64,000 bases of DNA from Actinomadura sp. NAK00032. GTDB taxonomy: Bacteria > Actinomycetota > Actinomycetes > Streptosporangiales > Streptosporangiaceae. Made by a program: the position numbers and the translations under genes. Within the stretch, counting starts at the first letter, position 1, and the number at the start of each line of letters is the position of its first letter. The notes below the pieces were generated by a model. That model had not been told where the DNA came from and ran no database searches. It worked only from the letters and a program-made list of their open reading frames with translations. This document shows positions 21,272 to 30,628 of the stretch, piece by piece. Location: NCBI RefSeq assembly GCF_013364275.1, contig NZ_CP054932.1, positions 372,001 to 436,000 of the forward strand. The letters run 5' to 3'.

Positions 21272-21300
21272 AGATTGCCCGGACCGGCGCTTCCTGTCAA
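21272..21300 (-). promoter_or_regulatory. Probable dnaK promoter
   Basis: A perfect TTGACA on the minus strand (21295-21300) stands 17 bases from CAATCT (21272-21277), a weak -10. The -35 box abuts the HAIR operator, the expected geometry for HspR repression. The -10 assignment is uncertain. Confidence 0.55.
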
Positions 21301-21304
21301 ATGA

Positions 21305-21325
21305 CTTGAGTCGACCCGGCTCAAC
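21305..21325. promoter_or_regulatory. HAIR operator (HspR binding site)
   Basis: CTTGAGT (21305-21311), 7-base spacer, GCTCAAC (21319-21325). This matches the HAIR consensus CTTGAGT-N7-ACTCAAG at 12 of 14 positions, placed 4 bases upstream of the dnaK -35 box. Confidence 0.85.
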
Positions 21326-21451
21326 TTTGCTGACGACCTCTACAACAGGACGAGTGAGCGACCTATTCCGGTTCCCGGGCGGCGGCTCGCCGGGGTGAAG
21401 TTCGCCCGGACGGAGGAGGGCCGTGCGGTCCCCGTCCTCCGCGAGAACGAA

Positions 21452-21485
21452 GCCACCGCCCGCCGCGTACGCGGCGAGCGGTGGC
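21452..21485 (-). terminator. Hairpin downstream of the 21.5-22.1 kb gene
   Basis: GCCACCGC-C-CGCCGCG, 2-base loop, CGCGGCG-A-GCGGTGGC: two nested perfect stems with one mismatch, 36 bases after the stop at 21521. It separates that gene from the dnaK promoter region. Confidence 0.65.
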
Positions 21486-21520
21486 CGTTGCTCCTCTGGT
21501 CGGCGGGACGGGCGGCCGGC

Positions 21521-22057
21521 TTACACGTAGGCCACGACGGTGCACTTGACGTGGGCGCCGCTGTAGCAGTGCGCCGTCCGCGTGCCGTCGAACCTCGTGT
21601 ACCAGCCCGCCTTCACCTTGTGGTACTTCGTCGTGTGGACGTAGCCGCTCCTCGTGTGGATCTCCTGGAAGCGGACCCAGTAGTAGCCGCTGGAGCGGAC
21701 CGTCACGGCGTCGAAGTCCTTGAAGGTCGCCGTCGTGGTGTGGGGCTTGATGTAGTCGAAGAAGCAGTGCTTGCCCTTGACCTGCTTCGTCGTGTACTCG
21801 CCCCAGTTCCAGATCGTGCACGGGCGCCGGCCGTCCCAGCCCTTCGGATGCCTGCTCTTCTTGTACTCGTTCCAGCTCACGATGGACACGCCGACCAGCG
21901 TCCGGCCGGTGTGGTTGGAGATGTGCCCCCACGGGACGTGCCCGTACGGAACGGGCGACGCGGCGGCGGGCGGCGGAAGCCCGCGGGCGTCCCACTCCGC
22001 GAACGGGACGCGGGACGGCCCCTGACCGGCACCCCCGCCCGCCGTCCGGGACGGCAT
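21521..22057 (-). CDS. Hypothetical protein, Cys/aromatic-rich C-terminal domain
   Basis: About 178 residues from the ATG at 22057; not recognised. The first 50 residues are Pro/Gly-rich and probably disordered. The rest is rich in Trp, Tyr, His and Lys, with four cysteines (PCTIWNWGEY, KHCFFDYIKPH, TAHCYSGAHVKC), which suggests a compact beta domain with disulfides. No signal peptide or lipobox is visible with this start. In-frame ATG and GTG codons further upstream would overlap the divergent gene at 22098. A hairpin follows the stop. Real coding is supported by codon bias and by the stable domain. Confidence 0.6.
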   Translation of the reverse strand: MPSRTAGGGAGQGPSRVPFAEWDARGLPPPAAASPVPYGHVPWGHISNHTGRTLVGVSIVSWNEYKKSRHPKGWDGRRPCTIWNWGEYTTKQVKGKHCFFDYIKPHTTTATFKDFDAVTVRSSGYYWVRFQEIHTRSGYVHTTKYHKVKAGWYTRFDGTRTAHCYSGAHVKCTVVAYV

Positions 22058-22097
22058 GGGATCCTGGCCGGACACGGTTCCGACACGCGGGGGCGTC

Positions 22098-23813
22098 ATG
22101 GACCAGTCGGGGGACCCGGGCCCTCTGGCCGCCTTACTCCAGTGCCTCAAGGAGCGCAGCGGGCTGAGCTACGCCGAGCTCGCCCGCCGGACGTTCACCA
22201 CCAGCTCGTCGCTGCACCGGTACTGCACCGGAGGGTCGGTGCCCCGCGACTACGCGCTGGTCGCGGCCGTCGCGCGGGAGTGCGGCGCCACCGCCGAGGA
22301 GATGCGGGCGCTCGCGCTGCACTGGGCCGCCGCGACCGCACCGGCCGCCGAGCCGACCCAGCCCGCTGAACCCGCTGAACCCGCCGAACCCGCCGAACCC
22401 GTCGAGCCCGCTGAGCCCGTCGAGGAACCGGTGCCCCCGCGAGTCGCCCCGCCCCGGCCTCGGCGCAGGCCGGTGACGGTCGCGCTGGCGGCCCTGGTGC
22501 TGGTGGCGGGGCTGCTGTCCGTCCTCACCACGGGCGGGCTGAGCCGCGGGGAAGCGCCGCGTCCGGCCCGGGTGCTCAGCGGCGGAGGGGACACCTGGAC
22601 GTGGTTCCCCTGGCCCGTCGGTTCGGCCGCCTTCGGCGTGACCATGAACAGCAACACCGGGACGATGCCGTCCTTCCGGGTCGGGAGCGTGCGGTTCTGG
22701 GACAGCGGCACCCGCTGGGCCGACCTGGAGCCGCGCCGGGGAGAGTTCGCGTGGGCGCCGCTCGACCGGCTCGTCGCCGGTGCCCGCCGCGCCGGTGTCC
22801 CCGCGCTGCTGACGCTGGGCGGCACACCGGCCTGGGCCGCGCCGGACGGCCCGAAGACGCTCTACGCCGACGGCTCCAGTGCCGCGCCCCCGGACGATCT
22901 CGCCGACTGGGACCGCTTCGTCCGCGCCCTGGCGACCCGCTACCGGGGCCGCCTGGAGGCCTACGAGCTGTGGGACACCGCCACCGACCGGCACTTCTAC
23001 TCCGGCTCCCCACGCACGCTCGCCGAGATGGTGCGCCGCGCCGCCCGGATCGTCCGCTCGGTGGACGCCCGGGCCACGGTGGTGTGCCCGTCGATGGGAC
23101 GGCTGCGCACGCCCGGCGGCCCGGCGTTCCTGCGCGCGTTCGCCCGGTTCGGCGGCTACCGCCACTGCGACGCCGCGGCACTGAAACCGCGCCAGAACCC
23201 GGCACGGGAGGCTCCCGAGACCATGTCGGCCGACGTCGCGAACGCCTACCGGGCGCTGCACGAGGCGGGGGTCGGTGAACCGCTGTGGATCACCGGGCCG
23301 GACTACGACGTCAGCACCCAGCCGCCCCTGCGCGGCGCCCCCGCCCGCGACTACGCGGCCCGCTTCTACCTGACGGCCCTGTACGAGCGGCACCTGCACG
23401 TGGACCGGTTCTACTTCTACGACTGGGGCGGCCTGAGCGTCCCCATCGTCTTGCAGGCGGAGGGGCGGGCGCCGAGCCCGGCGGCGCGCGGGGTCGAGCG
23501 GCTGGAGGGCTGGCTGGACGGGGCCCGCATCGGCGGCTGCGGCCACGGCACCGCCGCCGGGCTGCCGCCGAACGCCTGGCAGTGCCGCTTCACGGGGGTG
23601 CGCGGCGCTCGCGAGGGCGCGCGGATCGGCTGGACCGACTCCGGCACCGCCGTCCTGCGCGCCGATGCCCGGGGCGCCCGCGTCCGCCGCCTCGACGGCA
23701 CCGCGTTCACGGTGGGCGGTGGCGGCGCCGTCCCCATCGGGGGGCAGCCGGAGCTGATCGCCGCCGGCCGACCGTCCGTCACGGGGAGTCGGGGCGGTGG
23801 CCCGGGACGATGA
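22098..23813 (+). CDS. HTH-TM protein with catalytically degenerate glycoside-hydrolase-like domain
   Basis: 571 residues. Domain order: XRE-like helix-turn-helix (about 5-75; LSYAELARRTFTTSSSLHRY), a Pro/Ala/Glu repeat tract of AEP units (84-112), one membrane helix (126-146) and an extracytoplasmic TIM-barrel-like domain (about 170-460) similar to GH39/GH5-type hydrolases. In active members the acid/base lies in a WNEP motif, but here the strand reads LWDTATD (292-294). The nucleophile strand usually reads TE, but here it is WITGPDYD. Both glutamates appear to be missing. It may be a membrane sugar sensor rather than an enzyme. The ATG at 22098 starts the HTH. The 3' end overlaps the convergent response-regulator gene by 35 bases. 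Confidence 0.72.
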   Translation: MDQSGDPGPLAALLQCLKERSGLSYAELARRTFTTSSSLHRYCTGGSVPRDYALVAAVARECGATAEEMRALALHWAAATAPAAEPTQPAEPAEPAEPAEPVEPAEPVEEPVPPRVAPPRPRRRPVTVALAALVLVAGLLSVLTTGGLSRGEAPRPARVLSGGGDTWTWFPWPVGSAAFGVTMNSNTGTMPSFRVGSVRFWDSGTRWADLEPRRGEFAWAPLDRLVAGARRAGVPALLTLGGTPAWAAPDGPKTLYADGSSAAPPDDLADWDRFVRALATRYRGRLEAYELWDTATDRHFYSGSPRTLAEMVRRAARIVRSVDARATVVCPSMGRLRTPGGPAFLRAFARFGGYRHCDAAALKPRQNPAREAPETMSADVANAYRALHEAGVGEPLWITGPDYDVSTQPPLRGAPARDYAARFYLTALYERHLHVDRFYFYDWGGLSVPIVLQAEGRAPSPAARGVERLEGWLDGARIGGCGHGTAAGLPPNAWQCRFTGVRGAREGARIGWTDSGTAVLRADARGARVRRLDGTAFTVGGGGAVPIGGQPELIAAGRPSVTGSRGGGPGR

Positions 23814-24453
23814 TGCCGTGCTCGTAGGCCAGCACGACGGCCTGGACGCGGTCGCGGAGGTGGAGCTTGGCGAACACGCTGCCGACGTGGCTCTTCACGG
23901 TCGCCTCGGTGACGACGAGCCGCGCGGCGATCTCCTGGTTCGACAGGCCCTGCGCCACGAGCAGCAGCATCTCGCGCTCGCGCGGCGTCAGCGCGGCCAG
24001 CAGGTCCGGGGCCGGCCGGACGGGATCGGCGCGGCCGGCGTAGTCCTCGATCAGGCGGCGGGTGATCGACGGGGACAGCAGCGCCTCGCCCTGGTGGACG
24101 ACGCGGATCGCCTCCAGCAGCCGCTCGCGGGGCGCGTCCTTCAGCAGGAATCCCGACGCCCCGGCGCGCAGCGCGCCGAACACGTACTCGTCGAGATCGT
24201 AGGTGGTGAGAATCAATACGTGTGGAGGACGGGAGGCCGCGGTGAGGTGGGCGGTGGCCTCGACGCCGTCCATGCGCGGCATGCGGACGTCCATCAGCAC
24301 GACGTCGGGCCGCAGCTCCGCCGCCCGGTCGATGGCCTCGCGGCCGTCCGCGGCCTCGCCGACGACCTCCAGTTCGGGACGGGTCTGCAGGAACAGCCGG
24401 AAACCGATGCGGATCAGTTCCTGGTCGTCGACGATCAGCACCCGGATCGTCAC
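23779..24453 (-). CDS. NarL/LuxR-type response regulator
   Basis: 224 residues. Receiver domain with the acidic pair VDDQ and phospho-acceptor Asp55 in VVLMDVRMP, then a LuxR helix-turn-helix (LTPREREMLLLVAQGLSNQE, IAARLVVTEATVKSHV). It is the cognate regulator of the kinase encoded immediately upstream. The GTG at 24453 overlaps the kinase stop (GTGA). It ends the four-gene transcription unit that also encodes an ABC exporter, so it probably controls that exporter or the envelope stress it relieves. Confidence 0.95.
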   Translation of the reverse strand: MTIRVLIVDDQELIRIGFRLFLQTRPELEVVGEAADGREAIDRAAELRPDVVLMDVRMPRMDGVEATAHLTAASRPPHVLILTTYDLDEYVFGALRAGASGFLLKDAPRERLLEAIRVVHQGEALLSPSITRRLIEDYAGRADPVRPAPDLLAALTPREREMLLLVAQGLSNQEIAARLVVTEATVKSHVGSVFAKLHLRDRVQAVVLAYEHGIIVPGHRPDSP

Positions 24454-25574
24454 GCGCGCTCCCCGATCGGCAGCCGCGCCGCGACCCGGAAACCGCCGCC
24501 GGGGGCCCGGCCCGCCTCCAGCTCGCCGCCGAGCACCGCGACCCGCTCCCGCATCCCGACCAGGCCGTGCCCGCCGGGGCCGGGCGGTTCGCCGGTCCCC
24601 GTCCCGTCGTCGTGCACCCGCACCTCCAGGTCCGCTCCGCCGTAGCCCAGCTCCACCGTGACCGCGGTCGCCTCGGCGTGCTTCAGGGCGTTGGTCAACG
24701 CCTCCTCGATGATCCGGTACGCGGACAGCTCGACACCAATCGGCAGCTCCAGCCGCTCCCCGGTGATCTCCAGCCGGACGGGCAGCCCTGCCGCGCGGTA
24801 GCCGGCGACCAGGTCGTCCAGGTCCGCGAGCGACGGCTGCGGCCGTGTCTCCGCCGGGTCCTGCCCGCGCAGCAGGACGAGGATCCGGCGCAGCTCCGCC
24901 AGGCTCTGCTCGGCGCTGGTCTCCACCCGCTCCAGCGTCTCGGCGGCCACCCGCGGCTCGGTCTCCAGGACGTCGCGGGCGCCGCGGACGCCGATCAGCA
25001 TCACCGTCACCGAGTGGGCGACGACGTCGTGCAGCTCGCGGGCGATCGCGCCGCGCTCCCGCTGCGCCGCGATCAGGTCGAGCTGCTCCCGTTCGCGTTC
25101 GAGAGTGGCGGCCCGCTCCTCCACCGCCCGGACGTAGCGGCGCCGCGTCTGCATGTAGGCGCCGAGGATCCACGCCCCGATCGACACCGGCGGGCTGCAG
25201 ACGCTGTAGACCTCCAGCAGCACGGCCACCGGTGCCAGGACCGCGAGCGAGACGCGCCGGTCGCGCGTCTCGGCGAGCGACCACAGCGCGACGACGGGCA
25301 GCGCGCCGCCGGGGTAGTACCCGGCCGCGGTCAGCGCGGCGGCCGACGCGACCGTCACCGCGACCACCGCGATCCCGAACCGGCGCCGGGCCAGGAGCAT
25401 CGCGCCGGTGAGGACGGTCACCGCGATCGGCAGGGGCACGGCCTCGGTGCCGTCGTTGAACAGCAGCCCCACTTCCACGAAGGTCGCCGCCGCGGCGAGC
25501 GCGGCGTCGAACAGCACCGGGCGGTGCGCGGCCCGCAGGCCCCGCACCGCCCGGATCAGCTCCACGACGTTCAC
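24450..25574 (-). CDS. NarL-type sensor histidine kinase
   Basis: 374 residues. Four or more hydrophobic helices occupy the first 150 residues, followed by a HisKA_3 dimerisation domain with the phospho-acceptor His in RGAIARELHDVVAHSV and an HATPase domain (IIEEALTNALKHAEA; GHGLVGMRERV). Membrane-bound sensor without a large extracellular domain, as in BceS- or LiaS-like kinases that sense an associated transporter. The GTG at 25574 overlaps the permease stop by 4 bases. Confidence 0.93.
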   Translation of the reverse strand: MNVVELIRAVRGLRAAHRPVLFDAALAAAATFVEVGLLFNDGTEAVPLPIAVTVLTGAMLLARRRFGIAVVAVTVASAAALTAAGYYPGGALPVVALWSLAETRDRRVSLAVLAPVAVLLEVYSVCSPPVSIGAWILGAYMQTRRRYVRAVEERAATLEREREQLDLIAAQRERGAIARELHDVVAHSVTVMLIGVRGARDVLETEPRVAAETLERVETSAEQSLAELRRILVLLRGQDPAETRPQPSLADLDDLVAGYRAAGLPVRLEITGERLELPIGVELSAYRIIEEALTNALKHAEATAVTVELGYGGADLEVRVHDDGTGTGEPPGPGGHGLVGMRERVAVLGGELEAGRAPGGGFRVAARLPIGERA

Positions 25575-26290
25575 GCCAGGTCGCGCCGTCGTTCGCACAC
25601 GACCGCGACCAGCACCGCGAGCAGCGTCCAGGCCGCGAACACCGCGCCCGCCTCCCAGATCGTGAGGGTCGTGTTGTGGGTGCCGCCCGTCATGATGCCC
25701 GCCGCGCCGAACGGCGAGAGGTTCGCCTCCCGCTCGTAGGCGCCGCCCACCAGCGGCTGCACCACCAGGGCCAGGATCAGCAGCACCACCGCGCCGACGA
25801 CCGGGCTGCGGATCAGCGCGCCGAACGCCGCGCCCAGCAGCGTCGCCAGCACGAACGCCAGGACGTTGCCCGCCACGACCTCGGCCACCTGGCCGGACGT
25901 CAGGTCCGGGCCGGGCTGGCCCGCCAGCAGCGGCAGCGCCACCCCGACCGCGACGGCGTTGATCAGCAGCGCCAGCCCGAGCCCGGTCAGCGCGTACGCC
26001 GCGATCCGCACCGTCAGGACGGTGCCGCGGCCGCGCCGGGCCACCAGCGCCGTGGGCGCGGCGGTCCGGTGGCGGTACTCGCCCGCCGCGCCGACCAGCC
26101 CCCACAGCAGCAGCAGGACGGGCAGCCCGGCCAGCGCCTCCTTCTTCTCCGGGATCTCGTCGAGCGTTCCGGACGCCTTGGCGATGAGCACCGCGTTCAG
26201 GGCGGCGAAGGCCGTCCCGCCGATCGCGAACCCCCACACGGCGCGCGTCGTCACCGACTTGAGCAGCTCCCCGCGCAGCAGGCCGATCAT
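25571..26290 (-). CDS. ABC transporter permease (ABC-2 type)
   Basis: 239 residues with about six membrane helices: start MIGLLRGELLKSVTTRAVWG, then AIGGTAFAALNAVLI and LLLILALVVQPLVGG. This is the ABC-2 permease type that pairs with a single ATPase for drug, bacteriocin or lipid export. ATGA overlap with the ATPase gene upstream and GTGA overlap with the kinase gene downstream show translational coupling of all four genes. Substrate unknown. Confidence 0.88.
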   Translation of the reverse strand: MIGLLRGELLKSVTTRAVWGFAIGGTAFAALNAVLIAKASGTLDEIPEKKEALAGLPVLLLLWGLVGAAGEYRHRTAAPTALVARRGRGTVLTVRIAAYALTGLGLALLINAVAVGVALPLLAGQPGPDLTSGQVAEVVAGNVLAFVLATLLGAAFGALIRSPVVGAVVLLILALVVQPLVGGAYEREANLSPFGAAGIMTGGTHNTTLTIWEAGAVFAAWTLLAVLVAVVCERRRDLA

Positions 26291-27006
26291 CGCTCCATCC
26301 CTCCGGTGAGCTGCAGGAACACATCCTCCAGCGACTCCACCTCGCTGATCGGTCCCTGGTGCACCAGCCTGCCACGGTCGATGACGACCACGTCGTCCAC
26401 CGTCTGCGAGGCCTCCGCGAGCAGGTGGCTGGACAGCAGCACCGTCCGGCCCTTCGCGGCCCTCTCGCGCAGCATCGTCCGGAGCCAGCGGATGCCCTGC
26501 GGGTCGAGGCCGTTGGCGGGCTCGTCCAGCACCAGGATCTCCGGGTCGCCGAGCAGCGCGGCGGCGAGCCCGAGCCGCTGCCGCATGCCCAGCGAGTAGC
26601 CGCCGACCCGGCGGCCCGCCGCCGCCGTCAGCTCGGCGGTCTCCAGGACCTCCTCGACGCGGCGGCGCGGCAGCCCCGCCGCCATCGCCAGCGACCGCAG
26701 GTGCGCGCGGGCCGTCCGGGCGGGGTGCGCGCCGCACGGCTCGATGTGGACGCCGATCCGGCGGGCGTCCGGCGCCGGCGAGGCCACCGGCGCGCCCAGC
26801 ACCGACACCGTGCCCGCCGACGGCCGCGCCAGCCCCACGAGCGCCTTCATCGCCGTCGTCTTGCCGGCGCCGTTCGGGCCGAAGAAGCCCGTCACCGCGC
26901 CCGGCCGGACGCTGAACGTCAGATCGTCGACCACCGTCCGGCGCCCGTATCGCTTCGTCAGCCCCTCCACCTGTATGGCCGGGGCGGCCTTCGTCTGTGC
27001 AGTCAT
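26287..27006 (-). CDS. ABC transporter ATP-binding protein
   Basis: 239 residues with Walker A FGPNGAGKTT, signature GGYSLGMRQRLGLAAALLG, Walker B ILVLDEPANGLDP and switch His in LLSSHLLAEA. It pairs with the permease encoded directly downstream. First gene of the four-gene unit; transcription probably starts in the 158-base gap that separates it from the divergent protease gene. The ATG at 27006 starts the family homology; a longer frame upstream lacks it. Confidence 0.95.
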   Translation of the reverse strand: MTAQTKAAPAIQVEGLTKRYGRRTVVDDLTFSVRPGAVTGFFGPNGAGKTTAMKALVGLARPSAGTVSVLGAPVASPAPDARRIGVHIEPCGAHPARTARAHLRSLAMAAGLPRRRVEEVLETAELTAAAGRRVGGYSLGMRQRLGLAAALLGDPEILVLDEPANGLDPQGIRWLRTMLRERAAKGRTVLLSSHLLAEASQTVDDVVVIDRGRLVHQGPISEVESLEDVFLQLTGGMER

Positions 27007-27164
27007 GGCGCCCAGCTTCGGCCGCCGGCGTCTCCCGGTCATCAGTCCACGGTCGAAACCCGTTCTCCGACCGCGGCATGACGCCGGCGGCGAACACGAT
27101 CGTCCGCTGCGGGTGATCAAGATCGACCGTCCCGGTGCGGGACGGCGATCGCAGAGGAGACTCG

Positions 27165-30100
27165 ATGACGCACAGACGCCGGAGCCGGGCACTGCTCGGC
27201 CTCCTGCTCGCGGCCGGGGCGCTGGCGGCGGTACCGCCGTCCGCGCAGGCCGCGCCGTCCCCGTCGGGCGGCCTGGACCCGGGCAAGGCCTGGAAGGTCA
27301 CCCTGCTGACCGGGGACGCCGTCTCCGTCCGGACGGTCAAGGGCAGGCCCCCGCTCGTCTCGGTGACCCCCGCGCCGGGCCGGGAGAAGCGCTCGTTCCG
27401 CAAGCAGATCCGGCCGGACGGGCACGTCGTCGTCACTCCGGTCGACGTCGCCGGGCTCGTCGGCCGCGTCCTCGATCCGGAGCTGTTCGACGTCACCGCG
27501 CTGATCGCGCAGGGCTACGACGACGCGCGCAGCAAGGACCTGCCGCTGATCGTCCAGCGGGAGAAGGGCGCCCGGCCCCTGTCGGCGCTCGGCGGGACGC
27601 TCGGCGACGCCAGGGAGCTGCCGAGCATCGGCGCCGTGGCCGTGCGGCAGCCCAAGGACGGCGCGTCCGGCCTCGGCAAGAGCCTGGCCGGGATGCGCGG
27701 CCCGTCCCTGAAGGCGACGGGCGGCATCCGGCACATCTGGCTGGACGGCAAGGTCAAGGCGAGCTTCGCCCCGGCCGCACCCTCGACCACACCCTCGGCC
27801 GCGCCCGCGGCCCACCGGATCGACCGGAACCTGCGGCAGATCGGCGCCCCGGCGGCATGGCGGGCCGGATACACCGGGAAGGGCGCGAAGGTCGCCGTCC
27901 TCGACACCGGCGCCGACGCCGGGCACCCCGACCTCAAGGAACGCATCGCCGACTCGGAGAACTTCTCCGAGTCGCCCGACACCGTCGACCGGTTCGGGCA
28001 CGGCACGCACGTCGCCTCGACCATCGCCGGAACCGGCGCCGCCGCCGAAGGAGAGCACAAGGGCGTCGCGCCGGACGCGGACCTGCTCATCGGCAAGGTC
28101 CTCGACGACGACGGGTACGGCACCGACTCCAGCGTGATCGCCGGGATGCAGTGGGCCGCGCCGCGCGCCGACATCGTCAACATGAGCCTCGGCGGCGCTC
28201 CCAGCGACGGCAGTGACCCCGTCTCGCTGGCGCTGACGAACCTCACCGCCGAGCACGGCGCCCTGTTCGTCGTCGCCGCGGGCAACGACGGCACGTTCGC
28301 GTCGATCGGCTCGCCCGGCACCGCCGAGGCCGCGCTCACGGTCGGCGCGGTCGACGGCCGCGACCGGCTGGCGGACTTCTCCAGCCGGGGCCCGGTCGGC
28401 ATCTCCGCCAAGCCGGAGATCGTCGCGCCGGGCGTCGACATCGAGGCCGCCCGCGCCGCCGGAACCGCCGAGGGCACCCCGACCGGGACGCACTACACGA
28501 AGATGTCGGGCACGTCGATGGCGACGCCGCACGTCGCGGGCGCCGCCGCGCTGCTCGCCGCGAAGCACCCCGACTGGACGCCCGCCCGGATCAAGGCCGC
28601 CCTCGTCGGCACCGCCGACCCCGCCACCGGCGGCGACGCCTACCGGCTCGGGGCCGGACGGCTCGACATCGGCGAGACCGTCCGCAGCCCCGTCCTCACC
28701 GCCCAGGGGATCGCCGGTCTCGGGACCTCGAAGTTCCCCGGGCATCCCCGCCTGGCCACGGAACTCGGCTGGACGTCGGCCACCGGCCGTCCCGTCGACC
28801 TGCGGCTGAGCGTCGAGGTGACCGACCGCGAAGGCCGCGCCGCGTCCGGCGTCGCGACCGTCCCGGCCGGCGTCACCGTGCCGGCCGGCGGTACCGGGAA
28901 GGTGCCGCTGACCGTGGACGCCTCCCGCGCCGCCGACCGTCCCGGCCTCTACACGGCCGTGGTCACGGCGAAGGGCGGCGGCGCCGTCCTGGAGACGCCC
29001 GTGACGTTCTTCGTCGAGCCCCCGACGCACACCCTCACCCTCAAGGCCACGCCGCTGCCGGACACCGATCCCGCGAACTTCTCCGCCTCCGCCACCGTGG
29101 TCAACCTCGACGACCACTCGCTGTACTCCGAGTGGGCCGACGTCGGGCTCGGGGGTGAGACGAAGCTCCGCGTTCCGGCGGGCCGCTACGCCGTCCTCGG
29201 CAACGTGGACGACTTCAGCGACTGGCGCTCGGCCCTCGCCGGCGACCCCGAGGTGGTCGTCGACCGGGACGTGACCGTGACGCTCGACGGCGCCGCCGCC
29301 GTCAGGATCGGAGCGGGCGTCGAGGGCGTCGAGACCGCGACGGCGATGGCCGCCGCGGACATGGTGCAGGACGCCGGCGACGGCCTCTGGTCCTACTCCG
29401 TGTTCGCCTTCGACCCCGCGAACGCGCCCGTCTACGTCCAGCCGATGGAAGGCGTGACGAAGGGGACGTTCAAGGCGGCCACCCAGTACCGGCTGACCGC
29501 GCCCGGCGCCGTGTACGACATCGTCCACCCACTGGGCAACGGGATCCCCGCCGATCCGACGCACACCGTGACCGCCGCCGAACTCACGCGGATGGCCCGC
29601 GTCGACCAGAAGTTCGCGGCGTTCGACGGCGACACGGGCGCGCCCATGAGCCAGAAGCGGTACGGCATCAGCGCGGAGGGCCTCCTCAACTTCGAGGCGA
29701 GCGGCGCCGTCGAGCCGGGCACGTCCCGGACCGACTACGTCTCGGCCGGTTCCGGCATGCTCTGGGGCGACCTGGGCTTCGTCAGGTTCGGCGAGGAGGA
29801 CTGGGTCGACCAGGGGGCCTTCAGGGAACTGAAGCCCGGCGAGCGGGTCGCGCACCGCTGGGGCCGCCAGCCGCTGCGGCCCGGCCCCTACTCCGGCACC
29901 GGCGTCTCGCCCAGCTTCTGCGCCCGCTACCCCACGGCCCGCACCGGGCAGAACATGCGGATCTCGCTGGTCGACCTCCAGGCCCGCCCGGACGGCTTCG
30001 ACTGCTCCATGCACGAGGTGAAGGGGCACCTGGAGCTGTTCGCCGGCGATCAGAAGATCGGTGCGCAGGACGGCCCGTTCGGCGACTTCAGCGTCCCGTC

Positions 30101-30539
30101 CGGTCCGGTCAAGTACCGGCTGTCCTACGAGAACGACGCCTCGGCCGTCCTCCCGGTGTCGATCCGCACCTCGACGTCCTGGACGTTCCGTTCGCGCACA
30201 CCGCGCGGCGGCAAGAGCGCGAACCTCCCGCTCCTGCTCGTCGACTACGACCTGAACCTCGACATGCGCAACCGGCCCGCCGGTGAGCCCGCCGTGTTCA
30301 CCGTCGCGCGGCAGGCGGGCTCGGGCGAGGCGAAGGTCACCGGGCTGCGGTTCTGGACGTCCGCGGACGACGGCAAGACCTGGCAGGACGCCGAGGTGAC
30401 CGAGCTCGGCGGCGGACGGTACAGCGCTCCGCTGCCCGCGCCCGTGAAGGGCCAGGCCGTGTCGCTGCGGGTCAGCGCGAAGGACGCGGGCGGCAGCGGC
30501 ATCGACCAGAGCATCGTCCGCGCCTACCGGATCCGGTAG
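27165..30539 (+). CDS. Large secreted S8 (subtilisin-like) serine protease
   Basis: 1124 residues. Signal peptide with basic start and hydrophobic core (LLGLLLAAGALAAVPPSAQA). Catalytic triad: Asp247 in VAVLDTGADAGHPDL, His279 in GHGTHVAST, Ser451 in GTSMATPHVAG; the oxyanion Asn is in VVAAGNDG. A propeptide precedes the catalytic domain (about 31-225). The long C-terminal half is beta-rich with no catalytic motif and may bind substrate or the cell wall. The ATG at 27165 follows AGAGGAGA and starts the signal peptide. Extracellular protein degradation is expected. Confidence 0.95.
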   Translation: MTHRRRSRALLGLLLAAGALAAVPPSAQAAPSPSGGLDPGKAWKVTLLTGDAVSVRTVKGRPPLVSVTPAPGREKRSFRKQIRPDGHVVVTPVDVAGLVGRVLDPELFDVTALIAQGYDDARSKDLPLIVQREKGARPLSALGGTLGDARELPSIGAVAVRQPKDGASGLGKSLAGMRGPSLKATGGIRHIWLDGKVKASFAPAAPSTTPSAAPAAHRIDRNLRQIGAPAAWRAGYTGKGAKVAVLDTGADAGHPDLKERIADSENFSESPDTVDRFGHGTHVASTIAGTGAAAEGEHKGVAPDADLLIGKVLDDDGYGTDSSVIAGMQWAAPRADIVNMSLGGAPSDGSDPVSLALTNLTAEHGALFVVAAGNDGTFASIGSPGTAEAALTVGAVDGRDRLADFSSRGPVGISAKPEIVAPGVDIEAARAAGTAEGTPTGTHYTKMSGTSMATPHVAGAAALLAAKHPDWTPARIKAALVGTADPATGGDAYRLGAGRLDIGETVRSPVLTAQGIAGLGTSKFPGHPRLATELGWTSATGRPVDLRLSVEVTDREGRAASGVATVPAGVTVPAGGTGKVPLTVDASRAADRPGLYTAVVTAKGGGAVLETPVTFFVEPPTHTLTLKATPLPDTDPANFSASATVVNLDDHSLYSEWADVGLGGETKLRVPAGRYAVLGNVDDFSDWRSALAGDPEVVVDRDVTVTLDGAAAVRIGAGVEGVETATAMAAADMVQDAGDGLWSYSVFAFDPANAPVYVQPMEGVTKGTFKAATQYRLTAPGAVYDIVHPLGNGIPADPTHTVTAAELTRMARVDQKFAAFDGDTGAPMSQKRYGISAEGLLNFEASGAVEPGTSRTDYVSAGSGMLWGDLGFVRFGEEDWVDQGAFRELKPGERVAHRWGRQPLRPGPYSGTGVSPSFCARYPTARTGQNMRISLVDLQARPDGFDCSMHEVKGHLELFAGDQKIGAQDGPFGDFSVPSGPVKYRLSYENDASAVLPVSIRTSTSWTFRSRTPRGGKSANLPLLLVDYDLNLDMRNRPAGEPAVFTVARQAGSGEAKVTGLRFWTSADDGKTWQDAEVTELGGGRYSAPLPAPVKGQAVSLRVSAKDAGGSGIDQSIVRAYRIR

Positions 30540-30628
30540 CCGGATGCTCTAGGCCGCTGGGAAACGAAAGTGGCGAGGGGGTTCGGGTGATACGTCTGTG
30601 ACCGCCATCCGTGACGGAAAGGCACCAC

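Noticed and set aside
27117..30029. A 970-residue minus-strand open frame
   Set aside because: Antisense of the S8 protease, whose signal peptide and triad are clear.
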